NCBI GenBank assembly: GCA_001247695.2
Contig: LGRX02024752.1
Span: forward strand, 53,049 to 117,048
DNA length: 64,000 nt
Source: Cymbomonas tetramitiformis
Taxonomy: Eukaryota; Chlorophyta; Pyramimonadophyceae; Pyramimonadales; Pyramimonadaceae
Direction of reading: 5' to 3'
The translations under genes were made by a program, and so were the position numbers. The notes beneath the pieces are model-generated. The model saw nothing but the letters and a program-made list of their open reading frames with translations, did not search any database and had not been told where the DNA came from. Within the stretch, counting starts at the first letter, position 1. Each line of letters opens with the position of its first letter. Positions 1 to 10,130 of the stretch are shown piece after piece.

Positions 1-183
1 CTAGTCTGCTCTTCTTCAGTGTCAGACACGTCAGATTCTTCATATGGCATTTGCATGATCTGAGTGTCCGAGTTCACAATCTGGTTATTAAAATACCTGC
101 GCAGACAGTCACGAGTCAGATTCAACAATGTTAAAATCCAACGACACAGATGCGAAACTCAAGATGTGAAGGCGCATAACGAT

Positions 184-210
184 CCGGCCCACGTTCAGTA
201 CGTGGGCCGG
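184..210. promoter_or_regulatory. Perfect hairpin beside Rep-like gene
   Basis: Inverted repeat CCGGCCCACG / CGTGGGCCGG with the 7-nt loop TTCAGTA. It lies about 150 bp beyond the stop codon of the Rep-like gene. A weaker second hairpin with the same TTCAGTA loop (CACG-loop-TGTG) lies at about 241-255, and a short palindrome TCACTCGTGAGTGA lies between them. HUH replicases usually nick in or next to a stem-loop, so this is a candidate origin or element end. A transcription terminator structure is the alternative. Function is inferred. Confidence 0.5.
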
Positions 211-361
211 TGAGAGACATTCACTCGTGAGTGACGGTTCACGTTCAGTATGTGAGGAATTCAAAATTCATGAATCTCTAGAATTTAGAATTTATACCTG
301 GATCGATCGAAGTAGGAAGTCGAACTCGGGAACAGGACGTTGGTGATGTCCGTGTTCACAG

Positions 362-1273
362 TTAACGCGGGCATGATGACCATCTTCCATAACTCTCACA
401 GCGCTCCTCCGACAGTCCACGCCCGTCAGTGATGAAGTCAGTACACAGCACATACTTGCCAGACCGTACCATGCGTTTTAAAGTAGACTTAAAGCTCGCG
501 AACTTCCTCTTCATGCGGAAACGTCGGAAAATATCTGCCTTCGCGAACAAATTGTACTTCGTCAACTCCATCCTCCCTTTCATCTGTGAAGAACCGTAAA
601 GAAGGTACGTGTCCAGCCCGGCCTTAATGTCTGCTTCGCTGACGTTCTTGTTTCGGATAATGGCTTCCTCCAATCTCTGTACACTCTTATGGCAGTAGCC
701 GATCATCCCGAAACGTGTGTGTACCTTATTCTTGTATGTACGATATTTGACGACAAGATTCCAGTTCGACTGACGGTTGACACCTTCCCATCCGAGTGCA
801 GACTTCAGGGCAGCGTGAATGGCGTCCTTCTTGATGTTCGTGCCGCCGCCAGTACGCTGCGCGTGCCAGTGGCCTTCTCCATCCCCTTGCTCGTAGACAC
901 ACGCCATGTAGTCCAAGACCCCCTCCAGATAATCAGCTCCCGTGTGGAACTCGTCCTCAGGTAAATCTGTACCCAGTTTCGAAAACGTTATGCTGAATTC
1001 GTGATAACAATCTGCAGCTGGTTGCTTTGATTTGGGTGCACGCTTGGCTTTGCTGCGGGTAGAAGTAGTTCCAGTGTATTTACGCTGTGCCGACTTCCGC
1101 GCTGCTGCTGTTCGTGCAGGTCGGGGAATAATGTCGAAATCAGACTCATCAGCGTACTCATCGTCGCTACTGTATACATTCAGGTGAGCTCCTTCCTCAT
1201 TAGCGTCTTCATCTTCGCTGCTAAGTATGGGATTCGACTGCCGCACACAAGTACGTTTCTGTCGCATCTTCAT
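362..1273 (-). CDS. Rep-like HUH endonuclease (putative)
   Basis: A 303-aa intronless ORF. The first 90 residues are acidic, then basic (Ser/Glu/Asp blocks, then a KSAQRKYTG-type stretch). The next part carries the three motifs of rolling-circle Rep proteins in the usual order: FSITFSK near residue 95 (motif I), GHWHAQ near 136 (motif II, H-x-H metal ligands), and IGYCHKS near 193 (motif III, Tyr-x-x-Lys nicking site). There is no Walker A or SF3 helicase domain, so a CRESS-virus Rep of normal length is unlikely. A stand-alone HUH transposase/Rep (as in replitrons) fits better. It is the last of three same-strand ORFs and is followed by a hairpin. Assignment rests on motifs only; no homology search was made. 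The C-terminal 100 residues are not recognised. Confidence 0.55.
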   Translation of the reverse strand: MKMRQKRTCVRQSNPILSSEDEDANEEGAHLNVYSSDDEYADESDFDIIPRPARTAAARKSAQRKYTGTTSTRSKAKRAPKSKQPAADCYHEFSITFSKLGTDLPEDEFHTGADYLEGVLDYMACVYEQGDGEGHWHAQRTGGGTNIKKDAIHAALKSALGWEGVNRQSNWNLVVKYRTYKNKVHTRFGMIGYCHKSVQRLEEAIIRNKNVSEADIKAGLDTYLLYGSSQMKGRMELTKYNLFAKADIFRRFRMKRKFASFKSTLKRMVRSGKYVLCTDFITDGRGLSEERCESYGRWSSCPR

Positions 1274-1362
1274 TCAAAATTAACCGGTCAGTGACATGTT
1301 TCCTTTTGGCGGCGCAGGAATTCTGCAATCTTCGGCGGCGGCGGCTTTTGGCGGCGCACCTT

Positions 1363-1806
1363 TTAATGAAAGGGATTCCCCTTTCGCCAGCAATAGTCCT
1401 TGTTAGGTGCCAGCGGTAGCGGTAGTGGCCCCTTCACGTCAAACACGCAGACAATCTGATTGCAGAAAAATGTGAAAGTGTAGAATTGCCCATCATAATT
1501 TATGTAGTCGACTAGTACTTGCTGTGTATTGTACAATATTTTTTGAACTCTGCCGTAGACTAATGTTTCTTGCTCTTGCCTTGTAACATTAACTCCCCTT
1601 CTAAGGATGTCTGCAGTGAACACCACGATGTCTGTGATTGCAATGTCAGTGCCGTTGTTGTCGATTGCCGCAGGCCTCTTGAACTCGATTGTTAGTTCTC
1701 TAGCTATAGTTAACCGTTTTCCCCTAGCGTTGTCCTCACGCCGTTTCCGGAGGTATTCCTTTTGAGCTAGTGCACGCTGCCTCTTAATACTTAACACGTG
1801 TTCCAT
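1363..1806 (-). CDS. Hypothetical protein, Rep cluster ORF2
   Basis: A 147-aa ORF of no recognised family. The N-terminus is a strongly basic helix-like stretch (residues 8-33, rich in Arg/Lys), followed by a beta-rich, aromatic second half. Its ATG directly abuts the TAA of the upstream 73-aa ORF (TAAATG), and its own end is 89 bp from the Rep-like start. Such tight packing is unusual for protists' cellular genes but common in small mobile or viral genomes. The basic N-terminus suggests nucleic-acid binding, which is inference only. Confidence 0.45.
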   Translation of the reverse strand: MEHVLSIKRQRALAQKEYLRKRREDNARGKRLTIARELTIEFKRPAAIDNNGTDIAITDIVVFTADILRRGVNVTRQEQETLVYGRVQKILYNTQQVLVDYINYDGQFYTFTFFCNQIVCVFDVKGPLPLPLAPNKDYCWRKGNPFH

Positions 1807-2028
1807 TTAAAAAACTGGCTCCGATTCAGCCTCAACACAAGCCATACACATAAACATATTCTTGCCACAAGATAAGTTCACCTCAGACCCATACACAACG
1901 ACCAAAGCCTGTTTGAAAATCCACTGCCCGCAGCAAAAGCACTCCCAATAATGTCCATCAACAGTGTCAATAAAATAAACATTTGGGCTACCTGAGTCGA
2001 CGCTGCCCACGCTAGGAGGTTGGCACAT
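1807..2028 (-). CDS. Small Cys-rich protein, Rep cluster ORF1
   Basis: A 73-aa ORF with cysteines spaced like a zinc ribbon: ECFCCG near residue 30, a single Cys in LSCG, then CMAC near residue 62. It is the first ORF of the three-gene minus-strand cluster and ends flush with the start of the next ORF. Upstream (2029-2120) are repeated TGTCA-type motifs, including TAACTGTCAGTTA, that could be binding sites. No family recognised. Confidence 0.4.
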   Translation of the reverse strand: MCQPPSVGSVDSGSPNVYFIDTVDGHYWECFCCGQWIFKQALVVVYGSEVNLSCGKNMFMCMACVEAESEPVF

Positions 2029-3216
2029 CTTGTCAGTTGGTTAGAATGAAGTCGTCGTCGCTTGCTAACTGTCAGTTATCATAATCAGTTGACGTTGTTT
2101 GAATATCTGTCAAAATGTCATTGGTTCATTACAATTCAGAAATTTTAATTGGATCCGAACGCCCTTTTAGGCTAATAAGATCGAAGATTGCATAATCTGT
2201 TAATTGGCTGAATTATTATCATTGTGTAATGATCATTCTGTGTCACCTACAAATCAGCCAGCAAATAGCCATGATCATCAGCCACCGCATCAGCCACCAT
2301 CAGCCACCATCAGCCATGCATCATTATCATCATCCACCATGACTATTTACCTAGGTCTAAGGCAAAGTTATCAAATTCTGAAAACGAATACAAGCCGAAA
2401 CGCCCGCAAATTCTACTTTTCGCCATGGCCCTTTGCATGTGTGTCAAAATAAACACCTCACAACACTTACATCACTTAAAATTCACAAATACACATGAAT
2501 TCCTCCGCGCGCGAGTGTCATAAAAAAACACCGAAAACTTATTGTGGGACATATACGTGTGTTATTGTAATATCATTATTCCAAATTTGCTATTGCTTAA
2601 TTCGGGCGGAGTTCGCTGTTGCTTAATGCAGGAGTCCTATATTTCTGATTATTGATAACTTGATAATCAAATATTTCAAGAAATTGTGTACATAACGTCT
2701 AGTGAATGGTATATATCGAGCTTTTTGTTGTGGATCATTTAACTCATCCATTTCATGCGACGGATGCCAAGGGGACAGAAAGGGAGAGCGCACGGACATT
2801 CCAACTCCAAGCTTTTCCAGGCTTTGCTTATGCTCCGGGCTGTTTTGGTAGATTATCTTGGTGTGTGTTACGTATGATCGCCAGAGTTGTTTTACAGGAA
2901 TTACGACATATTGTTTGGTGCCTTCTTTCAAAATTTCTTCGTATTACGAATGCGTCCGGGTTTTTCACATACTGTATTACGTAATGACTTTCCAAACTGA
3001 CTCGGTGAAGTAGCCCGTGTATAGCCTCAAGTGTTTTGCCAAAAAGACGGCCGCGGGGGCAGTGCAATTAGTGTTCTGTGCAAAACTCTAACTGGAGAGG
3101 AACCCTGGCAAGGTTCGAAAAGTACTTCTTGGAAGCCATAGAGTAGACTCCGGTATAATCAGAAACTTATTTTATATTATCGTCATATGAAACGTACCTA
3201 TGTTCGGATAAACGTG
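2029..3216. other. Intergenic, no gene recognised
   Basis: No supported coding region. It contains a short CAGCCACCAT-type repeat (about 2276-2340) and AT-rich sequence. The reading frames around 2.6-3.07 kb lie on both strands over each other and resemble nothing I know. Confidence 0.5.
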
Positions 3217-3356
3217 ACCCCCCTCCCCCCTCCCCCTCCCCCCCCCCCTCCCCCTCCCCCCTCCCCCCCTCCCCCTCCCCCCTCCCCCTCCCCCTCCCCC
3301 CTCCCCCCCCTCCCCCTCCCCCCTCCCCCCTCCCCCCTCCCCCTCCCCCTCCCCCC
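3217..3356. repeat. Pyrimidine tract (CCCCCT/CCCCT)n
   Basis: About 140 bp of pure C/T on the plus strand, made of 5-7-nt units. Pure purine/pyrimidine strands of this length can form triplex DNA, and the G-rich strand can form quadruplexes. Proline- and glycine-rich reading frames across it are artefacts of the composition. Confidence 0.9.
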
Positions 3357-3670
3357 GTGCGACGTAATTTACGCGTAAACACGTGTTTCCAAGGTTTTGA
3401 GATTTACGCGTAATGCGTAATGCATTATGTAGAAATAGCATTACCGTACAACCGGGACATAATCGTACAATAAACCCTATAATATTGACATTTCTTATTA
3501 CTTATCTACGGTATTTATTTGCCGTAACTTGCACACAAGACACAACTTAGGCCCCCCACGTGCCTCAACATAGAACATACGGAAGTACACGAGTTCTCGA
3601 GTGCAGAACACCGAAAAGACAAGTCAGGTGGAGTGGTGGACAACAGCCACTAGGGGAATATACTGCTGGA

Positions 3671-3881
3671 TATGACACTGTGACTCCTCAAACTGTCACA
3701 ATCATGGCAAATCCTATAGTAGGCTGGGTGACCGTCACCCGTAGGTGCGAAACAACCTTTAGGTATTTATGTTTACCTTTTCTATATGTCAACGCACTTT
3801 ATCGTTCTGATTCCGAAACCCTCAACTCAGGGTTTATTCCAACTTATATAGATATATTACCGCCCAACTATATATCTAGCA
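3671..3881 (+). mobile_element. Copia-type LTR, type 1 copy A (5' LTR)
   Basis: About 210 bp, similar along its length to 14997-15206 (+) and 28650-28855 (-). All three share the upstream GCTGGAT, a T(G)TGACAC start, the internal blocks CCTATAGTAGG, GGGTGACCGTCACC, AGGTATTTATGT and CCGTTCTGAT, and an end in ATATATCTARCA. It is followed directly by GGTTTGGCCCCAC, a degenerate match to the Copia primer-binding site (anticodon region of initiator tRNA-Met). Gag follows at 4268, so this is a 5' LTR. Confidence 0.75.
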
Positions 3882-4267
3882 GGTTTGGCCCCACTTACGC
3901 TTTGTTTAGCCTCTGCGAGATTGCAACTATGAGTGGCTAAGTCCGGACGCTTGGGATGGAGTGAGGCGCTCCGTTCGTGAGAGTGCCGGCAGTCACGGGT
4001 ATGGCCTAAATGAGATGGGTTGATTTACGGCACGCCGTGGTACCGCCTTGGGACACGAATTTTTGCGGGATTTAACGTTGGACTGGCTTACGTACTCTGG
4101 TTGGATCCCACACCGCTGCGTATTGGCCGCCTCTTCCACACGACTTTTTGGAATTCAGTGATCTCTTTCGGCTGCTGTATCGGCGACCCGCACATTTCTT
4201 GGCCGCCCACGACTGCCATTTCCCTCACTTCCTTTGCCTCACTCCGCCCCTATAGTCCTTCTACATT

Positions 4268-5299
4268 ATGGTTGCTACTCGAGCCACCTCTAGTATGGCG
4301 CACCGACGCCGCGCATTATTAGCGACAATTTTCGATACAGAGGCTGCGAGATTCGCCAACACGCCAGCCACACCGCCGGCCGCTGTGCCGGCTGCTAATT
4401 CAGCAGGAGCTACGTTCCTTGCCGCTGTGCGGACCCTTCAGCGTGAGCATTTCGGCATGAAGGTCTCCAAGGCCGTTCGTCAGAAACTATTCGAGAGCAA
4501 AGAAGGACGGTTTTCGGGAACTGAGTGCCACGCGTCAGCTCTCTTCACACGCATGGTATCCGCACTTCAGACGACGTTCGTCACTGAAGACATCGGCTTC
4601 GCTCCCCTTTTCCTGCTGGACAACGCGACGCTGCCCGTCCGCGTGGAGGCCAACAATTTATTGTTCTCCACGCTCGAGCTGATGATTGACCCGAACTCGC
4701 CAGCGGCGGACTGGATGGACTCGTCCAATTCCAGCTTTCCGGCTGACGGTAAGCGAGTCCTTCTCGAGTTCGCACGCCGCATGATCCCATCCGGTGACCC
4801 ATTCCAGGGACAATCGGACATGCTTGGGGTACGCATTGCTGCGGGCATTGACCCACATTACGCTATCGGGGATTTCAATGCCGCCCTGAAGGCTGCGCGG
4901 ACGAGGGCGGCAACGCTGCTGGACGAGGACGTGAAGGCGCCTTTCATCAAGGCGCTGGACTCCACCTTCTACCAGCCGGTGGTGTCGCGGCTCCTCCTTC
5001 ACGATCAACGGGCCGCGCATGACCTATTCACTATCCAGCAATGGGTGCGGGGGTGTTGCACCGCACATGTGAAGGCCGGTACCGCCACTGCATCGGCGCA
5101 CCGGTATTCGCATGGGAGGCATTTCATGATGGAGCGGGGCGAGGACATCTCCGACGACGACCCCAGCTCCGATCTCGCGGACTTTAGGACGATGGTGCTG
5201 GACCTCAAGAGGTGCTCCTCGGAAAAACCGCCCGTTACTTTAAATCGTGATCTGGAACTTATAAATTCGGATTTAATCCCACTGAGTATCCAAGCCTAG
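4268..5299 (+). pseudogene. Copia Gag, 3'-truncated copy
   Basis: A 343-aa reading frame whose residues from about 52 to 315 match the second Gag copy at 12371-13746 almost throughout (shared VRTLQREHF, GRFSGTE, HASALF, QPVVSRLLLHDQRAAHDL). Gag forms the virus-like particle of LTR retrotransposons. Similarity stops after MVLDLKR (about 5212). The Pro-rich linker and zinc knuckle present in the other copy are replaced by 27 unrelated residues, so the 3' half is lost. No protease, integrase or RT follows. A hAT element is inserted 60 bp further on. Confidence 0.7.
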
Positions 5300-5612
5300 A
5301 ATGTGAAAGGGGTTTCGCATCGTATAAATGTCCCATTCGAATCTGCCCGAGGGTAATCCGGTCAGGGCTTTGCATGAATAGTTTGAATTGAATATGAATG
5401 CACCGCCGAAAATACATTCATGAGTATGAATGCACCATGAAAAATGTACTCATGAGTATGAATATTAATTTTTCATTTTATTCATATTCAACTCAAATTA
5501 CTCAAATAATTTCGGGAAATGTTGATAAACATGACTTAGTGTATTACGAGCTACGTGAGTCGTAATATCAATTAGAATTTTAGACTCCAATTTTGGTTTG
5601 CAACATATCCTA

Positions 5613-6104
5613 ATCTCACCGCGACATAACATCTCACCGCAATATCCCATCTCACCGCGACATAACATCTCACCACAATATCCCATCTCACCGCGACATC
5701 ATAACATCTCACCGCAATATCCCATCTCACCGCGACATAACATCTCACCGCAATATCCCATCTCACCGCGACATAACATCTCACCGCGATATCCCATCTC
5801 ACCGCGACATAACATCTCACCACAATATCCCATCTCACCGCGACATCATAACATCTCACCGCAATATCCATCTCACCGCGACATAACATCTCACCGCAAT
5901 ATCCCATCTCACCGCGACATAACATCTCACCGCGATATCCCATCTCACCGCGACATAACATCTCACCACAATATCCCATCTCACCGCGACATCATAACAT
6001 CTCACCGCAATATCCCATCTCACCGCGACATAACATCTCACCGCAATATCCCATCTCACCGCGACATAACATCTCGCCGCAATATCCCATCTCACCGCGA
6101 CATA
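5613..6104. repeat. 18-bp tandem array inside the hAT element
   Basis: About 27 units alternating ATCTCACCGCGACATAAC and ATCTCACCGCAATATCCC, with a few 21-bp variants, giving a higher-order 36-bp period. It lies between the left end and the transposase gene's 3' end. The motif ATCTCACCGCGACAT recurs in reverse orientation at about 39001-39035. Open frames across it are repeat artefacts. Confidence 0.93.
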
Positions 6105-6464
6105 TCAATTGATTTTGATATTCCAGTTCACATATCAATTAATACTAATGTCGTAATGTGACCTGAATTATTGTAATTGCATATCTGAAGCCATACACTG
6201 CCAATAAGTAAAACAAAACACTGCTAAATGACTGAACAAAGTGAAATTACATAAGTTACCGCGCAACAGGTAAATTACCATATGGAATATGACTATTCCA
6301 TTATTATTGTAACCCACCAATGTTTCTGGAGGCAAACATAACAAGTTATGCAGGTGTCATATTCTTATTCCTCTATCATATATAGTTCAATTTCGGGTTT
6401 CTAAACAGAACCACACATACAAATACAAACAAAGCTAGCACTCTGGCTCAGGGCTAGGTATCGT

Positions 6465-9167
6465 TCACTCCTCCTCACCTTTGCCACGATACAGTTCAAA
6501 ATACTTGCTTTTTATGGCAGGGATTGGAGGACTGTATGCGGCCTTGTTGATACCGCAGGAAACCAATGTTGCCAAAGTGTGCGGTGCCATATTAGGATCA
6601 GTCAGAAACCCAGCCCTTGAAAAAACCTGCTCACAGTTAGCCTCGTGGGGAAGATGGCAAGCGGTCTGCTTGAACACTATCAGGTGCAGAGGGAACTGTT
6701 CTCGAAGCTGCCACATCATTTGGAACTCGTTAAGCAGTCCATCCTCCCGGAAAAACCGCTCATAGTGTTCTAGTGCCAGGTTCTCCCAACGCTTCCTTTC
6801 ATCGGTCACGACATCAAAGGCTACTGTAACGTTGTCTCCGCCGACAAAACCTACTATCTCAGACTCTGCTGCTGGCAACACTTTTGCTCCTCTGAATAGG
6901 CTTTGCACTTTCTGTTTCTTTGGAGCTCGTTGAACATCCACCCCACTCTGCTGGGTAGTTAAACTCCGGGTGTAGATGGGCAACGTCGCGGCCTCTCGGA
7001 GTGCTGCCAAGTACAAAGTTCGTGCGAGCTCATACTGATTGAGAGATAAGTATTCCTTTGCATCTTGCTGCTTCGACATGAAGCATTGGATCAGACGAGA
7101 GTTTGATGGGCGATTCTCGAAGGCACGAGTGTGCAATTCCTCCTTCATAACTGAGCGTGCCGTCGTTGTCATGCTGTGCAAATCCTCACCCTCACGCAAG
7201 AGCACAGCACGCTCACGCTGTGCAAGGCTCAAGGATGAAGGAATCTCTTTCACCTCGAGTTTAGCTTCCGCGCGGCAGCATTTCTCTTTCAAGTCGTGGA
7301 GCAGTATCAAAGCTTGGCTCCCTGTGCAGATCCCCGCATGTTCGATAGTTTCCTTGATGTCATAAGGATATGCAAGAAACGCCTCGATCTCCTGACTCTG
7401 GTCCCACGCAAGAGTGTCGAGTCCGATCTCACTCGCTGCCACAGCCTTCCCTACCTTGCTACCTCCTTCTGACTCGTCGTTCTCAACTATCGCCTCCTTA
7501 TTGTTGCGATTGTTCTGCTGGTACTTTTCCAGGCTTGGATCAATTCCGCTTCGCAAAACGCAGTTAGTCGACACTTGCTTGTACTGGTTCCCCCAACGCG
7601 TAACTGCAGTCGTTTCTAGCGTGAGAAGGTTTTTCTCAGGCACACCTGCTGCGGATTGAGCCTTCTTGACGTCTTTCCCAAAGGCAAGAGCTTGTCGAGA
7701 GAGCATGACAACACGGTTGTGCTTCCTCAGCAACTGCTTCGCGTCAGGGTTCTTGCTCGTTTTCCCAGCAAGTCCGATCGAATACAAAACGGAACGCTGA
7801 AGCTGGTGCAATAAGCAGGTGTCTACTTTCTCGCGAATGTCTGGAATAAGGGCAAGGCCACACTGCCCATCGGCCGCTCCATCAGGGGTTACACCACTAA
7901 CAGCAAGACACGGGATTTTGTTACGCACTAGAACGTCCTCTGCAAACCACTTGCGAATGTTTGGGCCAGTTTTAGCGGTCTCAGGGAATACGTCAAAGTC
8001 GATCAGCTCACTTTGCAGAAAGAGCTGTGCTGCGGTGCTGCCAGGATCCTCAGTGGGGTCAATGCACATAGTTTGGGTGACTGCGGCATAAACAGTATGT
8101 GTCTCACTGTCGGTCCACATATCCAGCTGTAGACCTAGGCACGCCTTGCCACCAAACTGGGCGATAAGGAGATCAGTACGTTGAAGGCGCTCATCCTTCT
8201 GCAAAAGAAATATGCACTTGCCCAAGCGTGCAAACGTACTCGAGTGAGGGAAGGCAGCTTTGGGTTCGTAGCCTCGCACATATGTGCGAAACTCGATCTT
8301 TTGAGCCATGTTGTACGACATGCCGCTAGTACGCAACCAGAAAATACGCACATGGTGGGGGAACGCTTCTGAGAAGTTATGGACCAACACTTGCTCACCA
8401 TCTATATCGCAAAAGTTTGGACTTAGTTTCTCGATTGCAAGGAGCGCATCTTTGTGCGCTGCACAACCTCTATTAGCAGCGTCCCTAATGTGGCCGATAA
8501 GATTGCTGGTACTAATAGCTCGGTCGCGGTGGTGGTGTATCGTGCGTTTTGTGCCACAACACAAGTCGTCGCCTTTCGGAACTATACACTGAAATTCTGC
8601 TCCAAACTGACCAGATTTTGGTCCGAACTCAATTAAGGTGTCACTCAGGATAGAGAAATAGCTGTACACTGGAGGTGCTCGCGCTGGAATGTTCAGATGC
8701 GGAAACTTAACATCTGCGCGCACTACTTCAGAGATCGAGGACCCACTCTCAACAGGTGTTGTACTCATATTCGATGCGGATACCAAGATTTCATCTTCCT
8801 TGGAAGGGAGTAGGTTTGGGAAAGTTTTATAGAAATGTTCGAGAAAGGGGTATGGATACTTCATCCAGAATATCTCTCCACTAGCATCGCCTTCCTCAAC
8901 ACTACCAGTACCGCTTTCACCCATCTCTTGAAGTTGGAAAGCACTACAAGGGGCGGGTTCACCAGTCAATCGATGCGAAAAAGAGAAGTCGCGCACTGTG
9001 CATTTGAAAATCTTGTTCTTTTCCACCTCCGACATACGACCACTTGCGAGCTTCCAGAAATCACCGGGCAGATTAATCTGTTTGCCTACTTGTTCTAACG
9101 GTTTCTTTAGCAGTGGGAGTAATGGCTGTTCAATACGCTGTTGAACTGTAGACTTCTTTCTCCCCAT
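6465..9167 (-). CDS. hAT-family transposase
   Basis: A 900-aa intact ORF. It catalyses cut-and-paste transposition through a DDE active site in an RNase H fold split by an all-alpha insertion. Visible landmarks: LQLDMWTDS near residue 345 (first Asp region), SGVTPDGAADG near 430 (second Asp), and a C-terminal dimerisation/catalytic block with PHEANCEQVFSRAGF near 850, the typical hAT signature containing the catalytic Glu. The N-terminal third includes CCGTK...H-x4-H-like ligands near 205-235 (BED-type finger position), though the spacing is not canonical. Length is at the upper end for the family. It is the only gene of the element at 5363-9511, and no frameshift or internal stop is visible. 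Confidence 0.9.
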   Translation of the reverse strand: MGRKKSTVQQRIEQPLLPLLKKPLEQVGKQINLPGDFWKLASGRMSEVEKNKIFKCTVRDFSFSHRLTGEPAPCSAFQLQEMGESGTGSVEEGDASGEIFWMKYPYPFLEHFYKTFPNLLPSKEDEILVSASNMSTTPVESGSSISEVVRADVKFPHLNIPARAPPVYSYFSILSDTLIEFGPKSGQFGAEFQCIVPKGDDLCCGTKRTIHHHRDRAISTSNLIGHIRDAANRGCAAHKDALLAIEKLSPNFCDIDGEQVLVHNFSEAFPHHVRIFWLRTSGMSYNMAQKIEFRTYVRGYEPKAAFPHSSTFARLGKCIFLLQKDERLQRTDLLIAQFGGKACLGLQLDMWTDSETHTVYAAVTQTMCIDPTEDPGSTAAQLFLQSELIDFDVFPETAKTGPNIRKWFAEDVLVRNKIPCLAVSGVTPDGAADGQCGLALIPDIREKVDTCLLHQLQRSVLYSIGLAGKTSKNPDAKQLLRKHNRVVMLSRQALAFGKDVKKAQSAAGVPEKNLLTLETTAVTRWGNQYKQVSTNCVLRSGIDPSLEKYQQNNRNNKEAIVENDESEGGSKVGKAVAASEIGLDTLAWDQSQEIEAFLAYPYDIKETIEHAGICTGSQALILLHDLKEKCCRAEAKLEVKEIPSSLSLAQRERAVLLREGEDLHSMTTTARSVMKEELHTRAFENRPSNSRLIQCFMSKQQDAKEYLSLNQYELARTLYLAALREAATLPIYTRSLTTQQSGVDVQRAPKKQKVQSLFRGAKVLPAAESEIVGFVGGDNVTVAFDVVTDERKRWENLALEHYERFFREDGLLNEFQMMWQLREQFPLHLIVFKQTACHLPHEANCEQVFSRAGFLTDPNMAPHTLATLVSCGINKAAYSPPIPAIKSKYFELYRGKGEEE

Positions 9168-9519
9168 GATGGCTTTTCGTTTGTCGGCTGAGAGACACGC
9201 CGACGGTATGAATTAGGTTTTTCTACTTGCGCGGGTGCCATCTGGTAGTGTAGACAGTGACACTGTACAGTAGTGTCACAAAGTGAGTCACAAGAAAGCC
9301 TGTGAGTTATTACTGGATGACGGGGCGTGCAGGCTGGAGGGGTATTATTCAAATTACTTAAGTAATTTGAGTTGAATATGAATAATAAATAAATTTTACA
9401 TTCATGAGTATGAATGCACCATGCCAATCGTACTCTTGAGTATGAATATTAATTTTTGGGGGTATTCATATTCATATTCATGAATAATAGTCGTATTCAT
9501 GCAAAGCCTTGAATCCGGT

Positions 9520-10130
9520 TGAGCAGGCCCGAGCAGCACACCGCTGGAGCCGGGGACGGAAAACCCGTAAGCAGACACGCACGTCGATGCCGTGGCTCTC
9601 GTCGCCCGTCAGCACCACCGGCGCGCCGTACTCCGCCACCGCCGCGGTGAAAGCTTCCGCCCCATCGTCCGCCGCAACCTGAAAGATGTGGCAAAGGGCG
9701 AGGGTGTGCATGTCTTTGGCAGCACCCTCGCCGTCAGCGGGCATGCAGTAGGTCGCAGTGCCGCCCGCCGCCCCCTTCCCGCCGTAAGGGCATTCCTTCC
9801 ATCCGTGATACTTCTTGCCCACACCCTCGCTCTGCCGCAACGGTGACAGAGAGGAGGGAGGGCCTTCATGCCATGTCTGTCGAAGCCGACTGGCGGGGTC
9901 GGGCTCGACCCCGCTCGAAAGCCATCCAACCATTTGCCGCGCCTGTTCTTGGGAGGCTGAGAAGACGCACCGAGCCGCTGAAATTTGATCGCGGCCTCAA
10001 TCTTTTCGAGCCGCGTCGTTAGCTGCCCAAGCACCTCCACGATCTTGCTGTCCATACCGGAGTAGGCGGCCTCGCTCACCTTGGGCCCTACCGCCCCTCC
10101 CAGCTCCGCCTGCTGCTGCTCCCACGACAC
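9520..10130 (-). pseudogene. Copia-like gag 3' remnant, frameshifted
   Basis: Two overlapping minus-strand frames together resemble the C-terminal half of the Gag at 12877-13746. The first (from 10130) has KIVEVLGQLTTRLEKIEA then CHRCG. The second has GKKYHGWKECPYGGKG then an acidic region ending AEYGAPVVLTGD. This matches the linker, zinc-knuckle and tail layout of that Gag, but the knuckle is split over two frames by a frameshift near 9850. It is in the opposite orientation to the neighbouring Copia pieces, so it comes from another insertion. Confidence 0.5.

Larger units (their letters stand above)
5363..9511 (-). mobile_element. Autonomous hAT transposon, structurally complete
   Basis: A 4149-bp element bounded by the 8-bp duplication AATCCGGT (5355-5362 and 9512-9519). 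Terminal inverted repeats: CAGGGCTTTGCATGAATA at the left, and the reverse complement with one mismatch (TATTCATGCAAAGCCTTG) at the right. CAGGG ends and 8-bp duplications are hAT hallmarks. Subterminal regions are also inverted: both carry several TTCATGAGTATGAATG-type motifs and the block TATTCATATTCAACTCAAATTACT. Cargo is an 18-bp satellite array and one transposase gene on the minus strand. The perfect duplication and open transposase indicate a recent insertion. Confidence 0.92.

Noticed and set aside
1363..2028. Treating the two small ORFs as one readthrough protein
   Set aside because: The TAA is followed directly by an in-register ATG, and there is no sign of stop-codon reassignment: CTP synthase and hAT transposase use normal stops.
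3167..3441. Proline- and glycine-rich ORFs on both strands
   Set aside because: They are translations of the C/T microsatellite in several frames, with no independent coding signal.
5498..6161. Long repetitive ORFs on both strands
   Set aside because: The 18-bp period is a multiple of three, so all frames without stops stay open. This is satellite, not protein.
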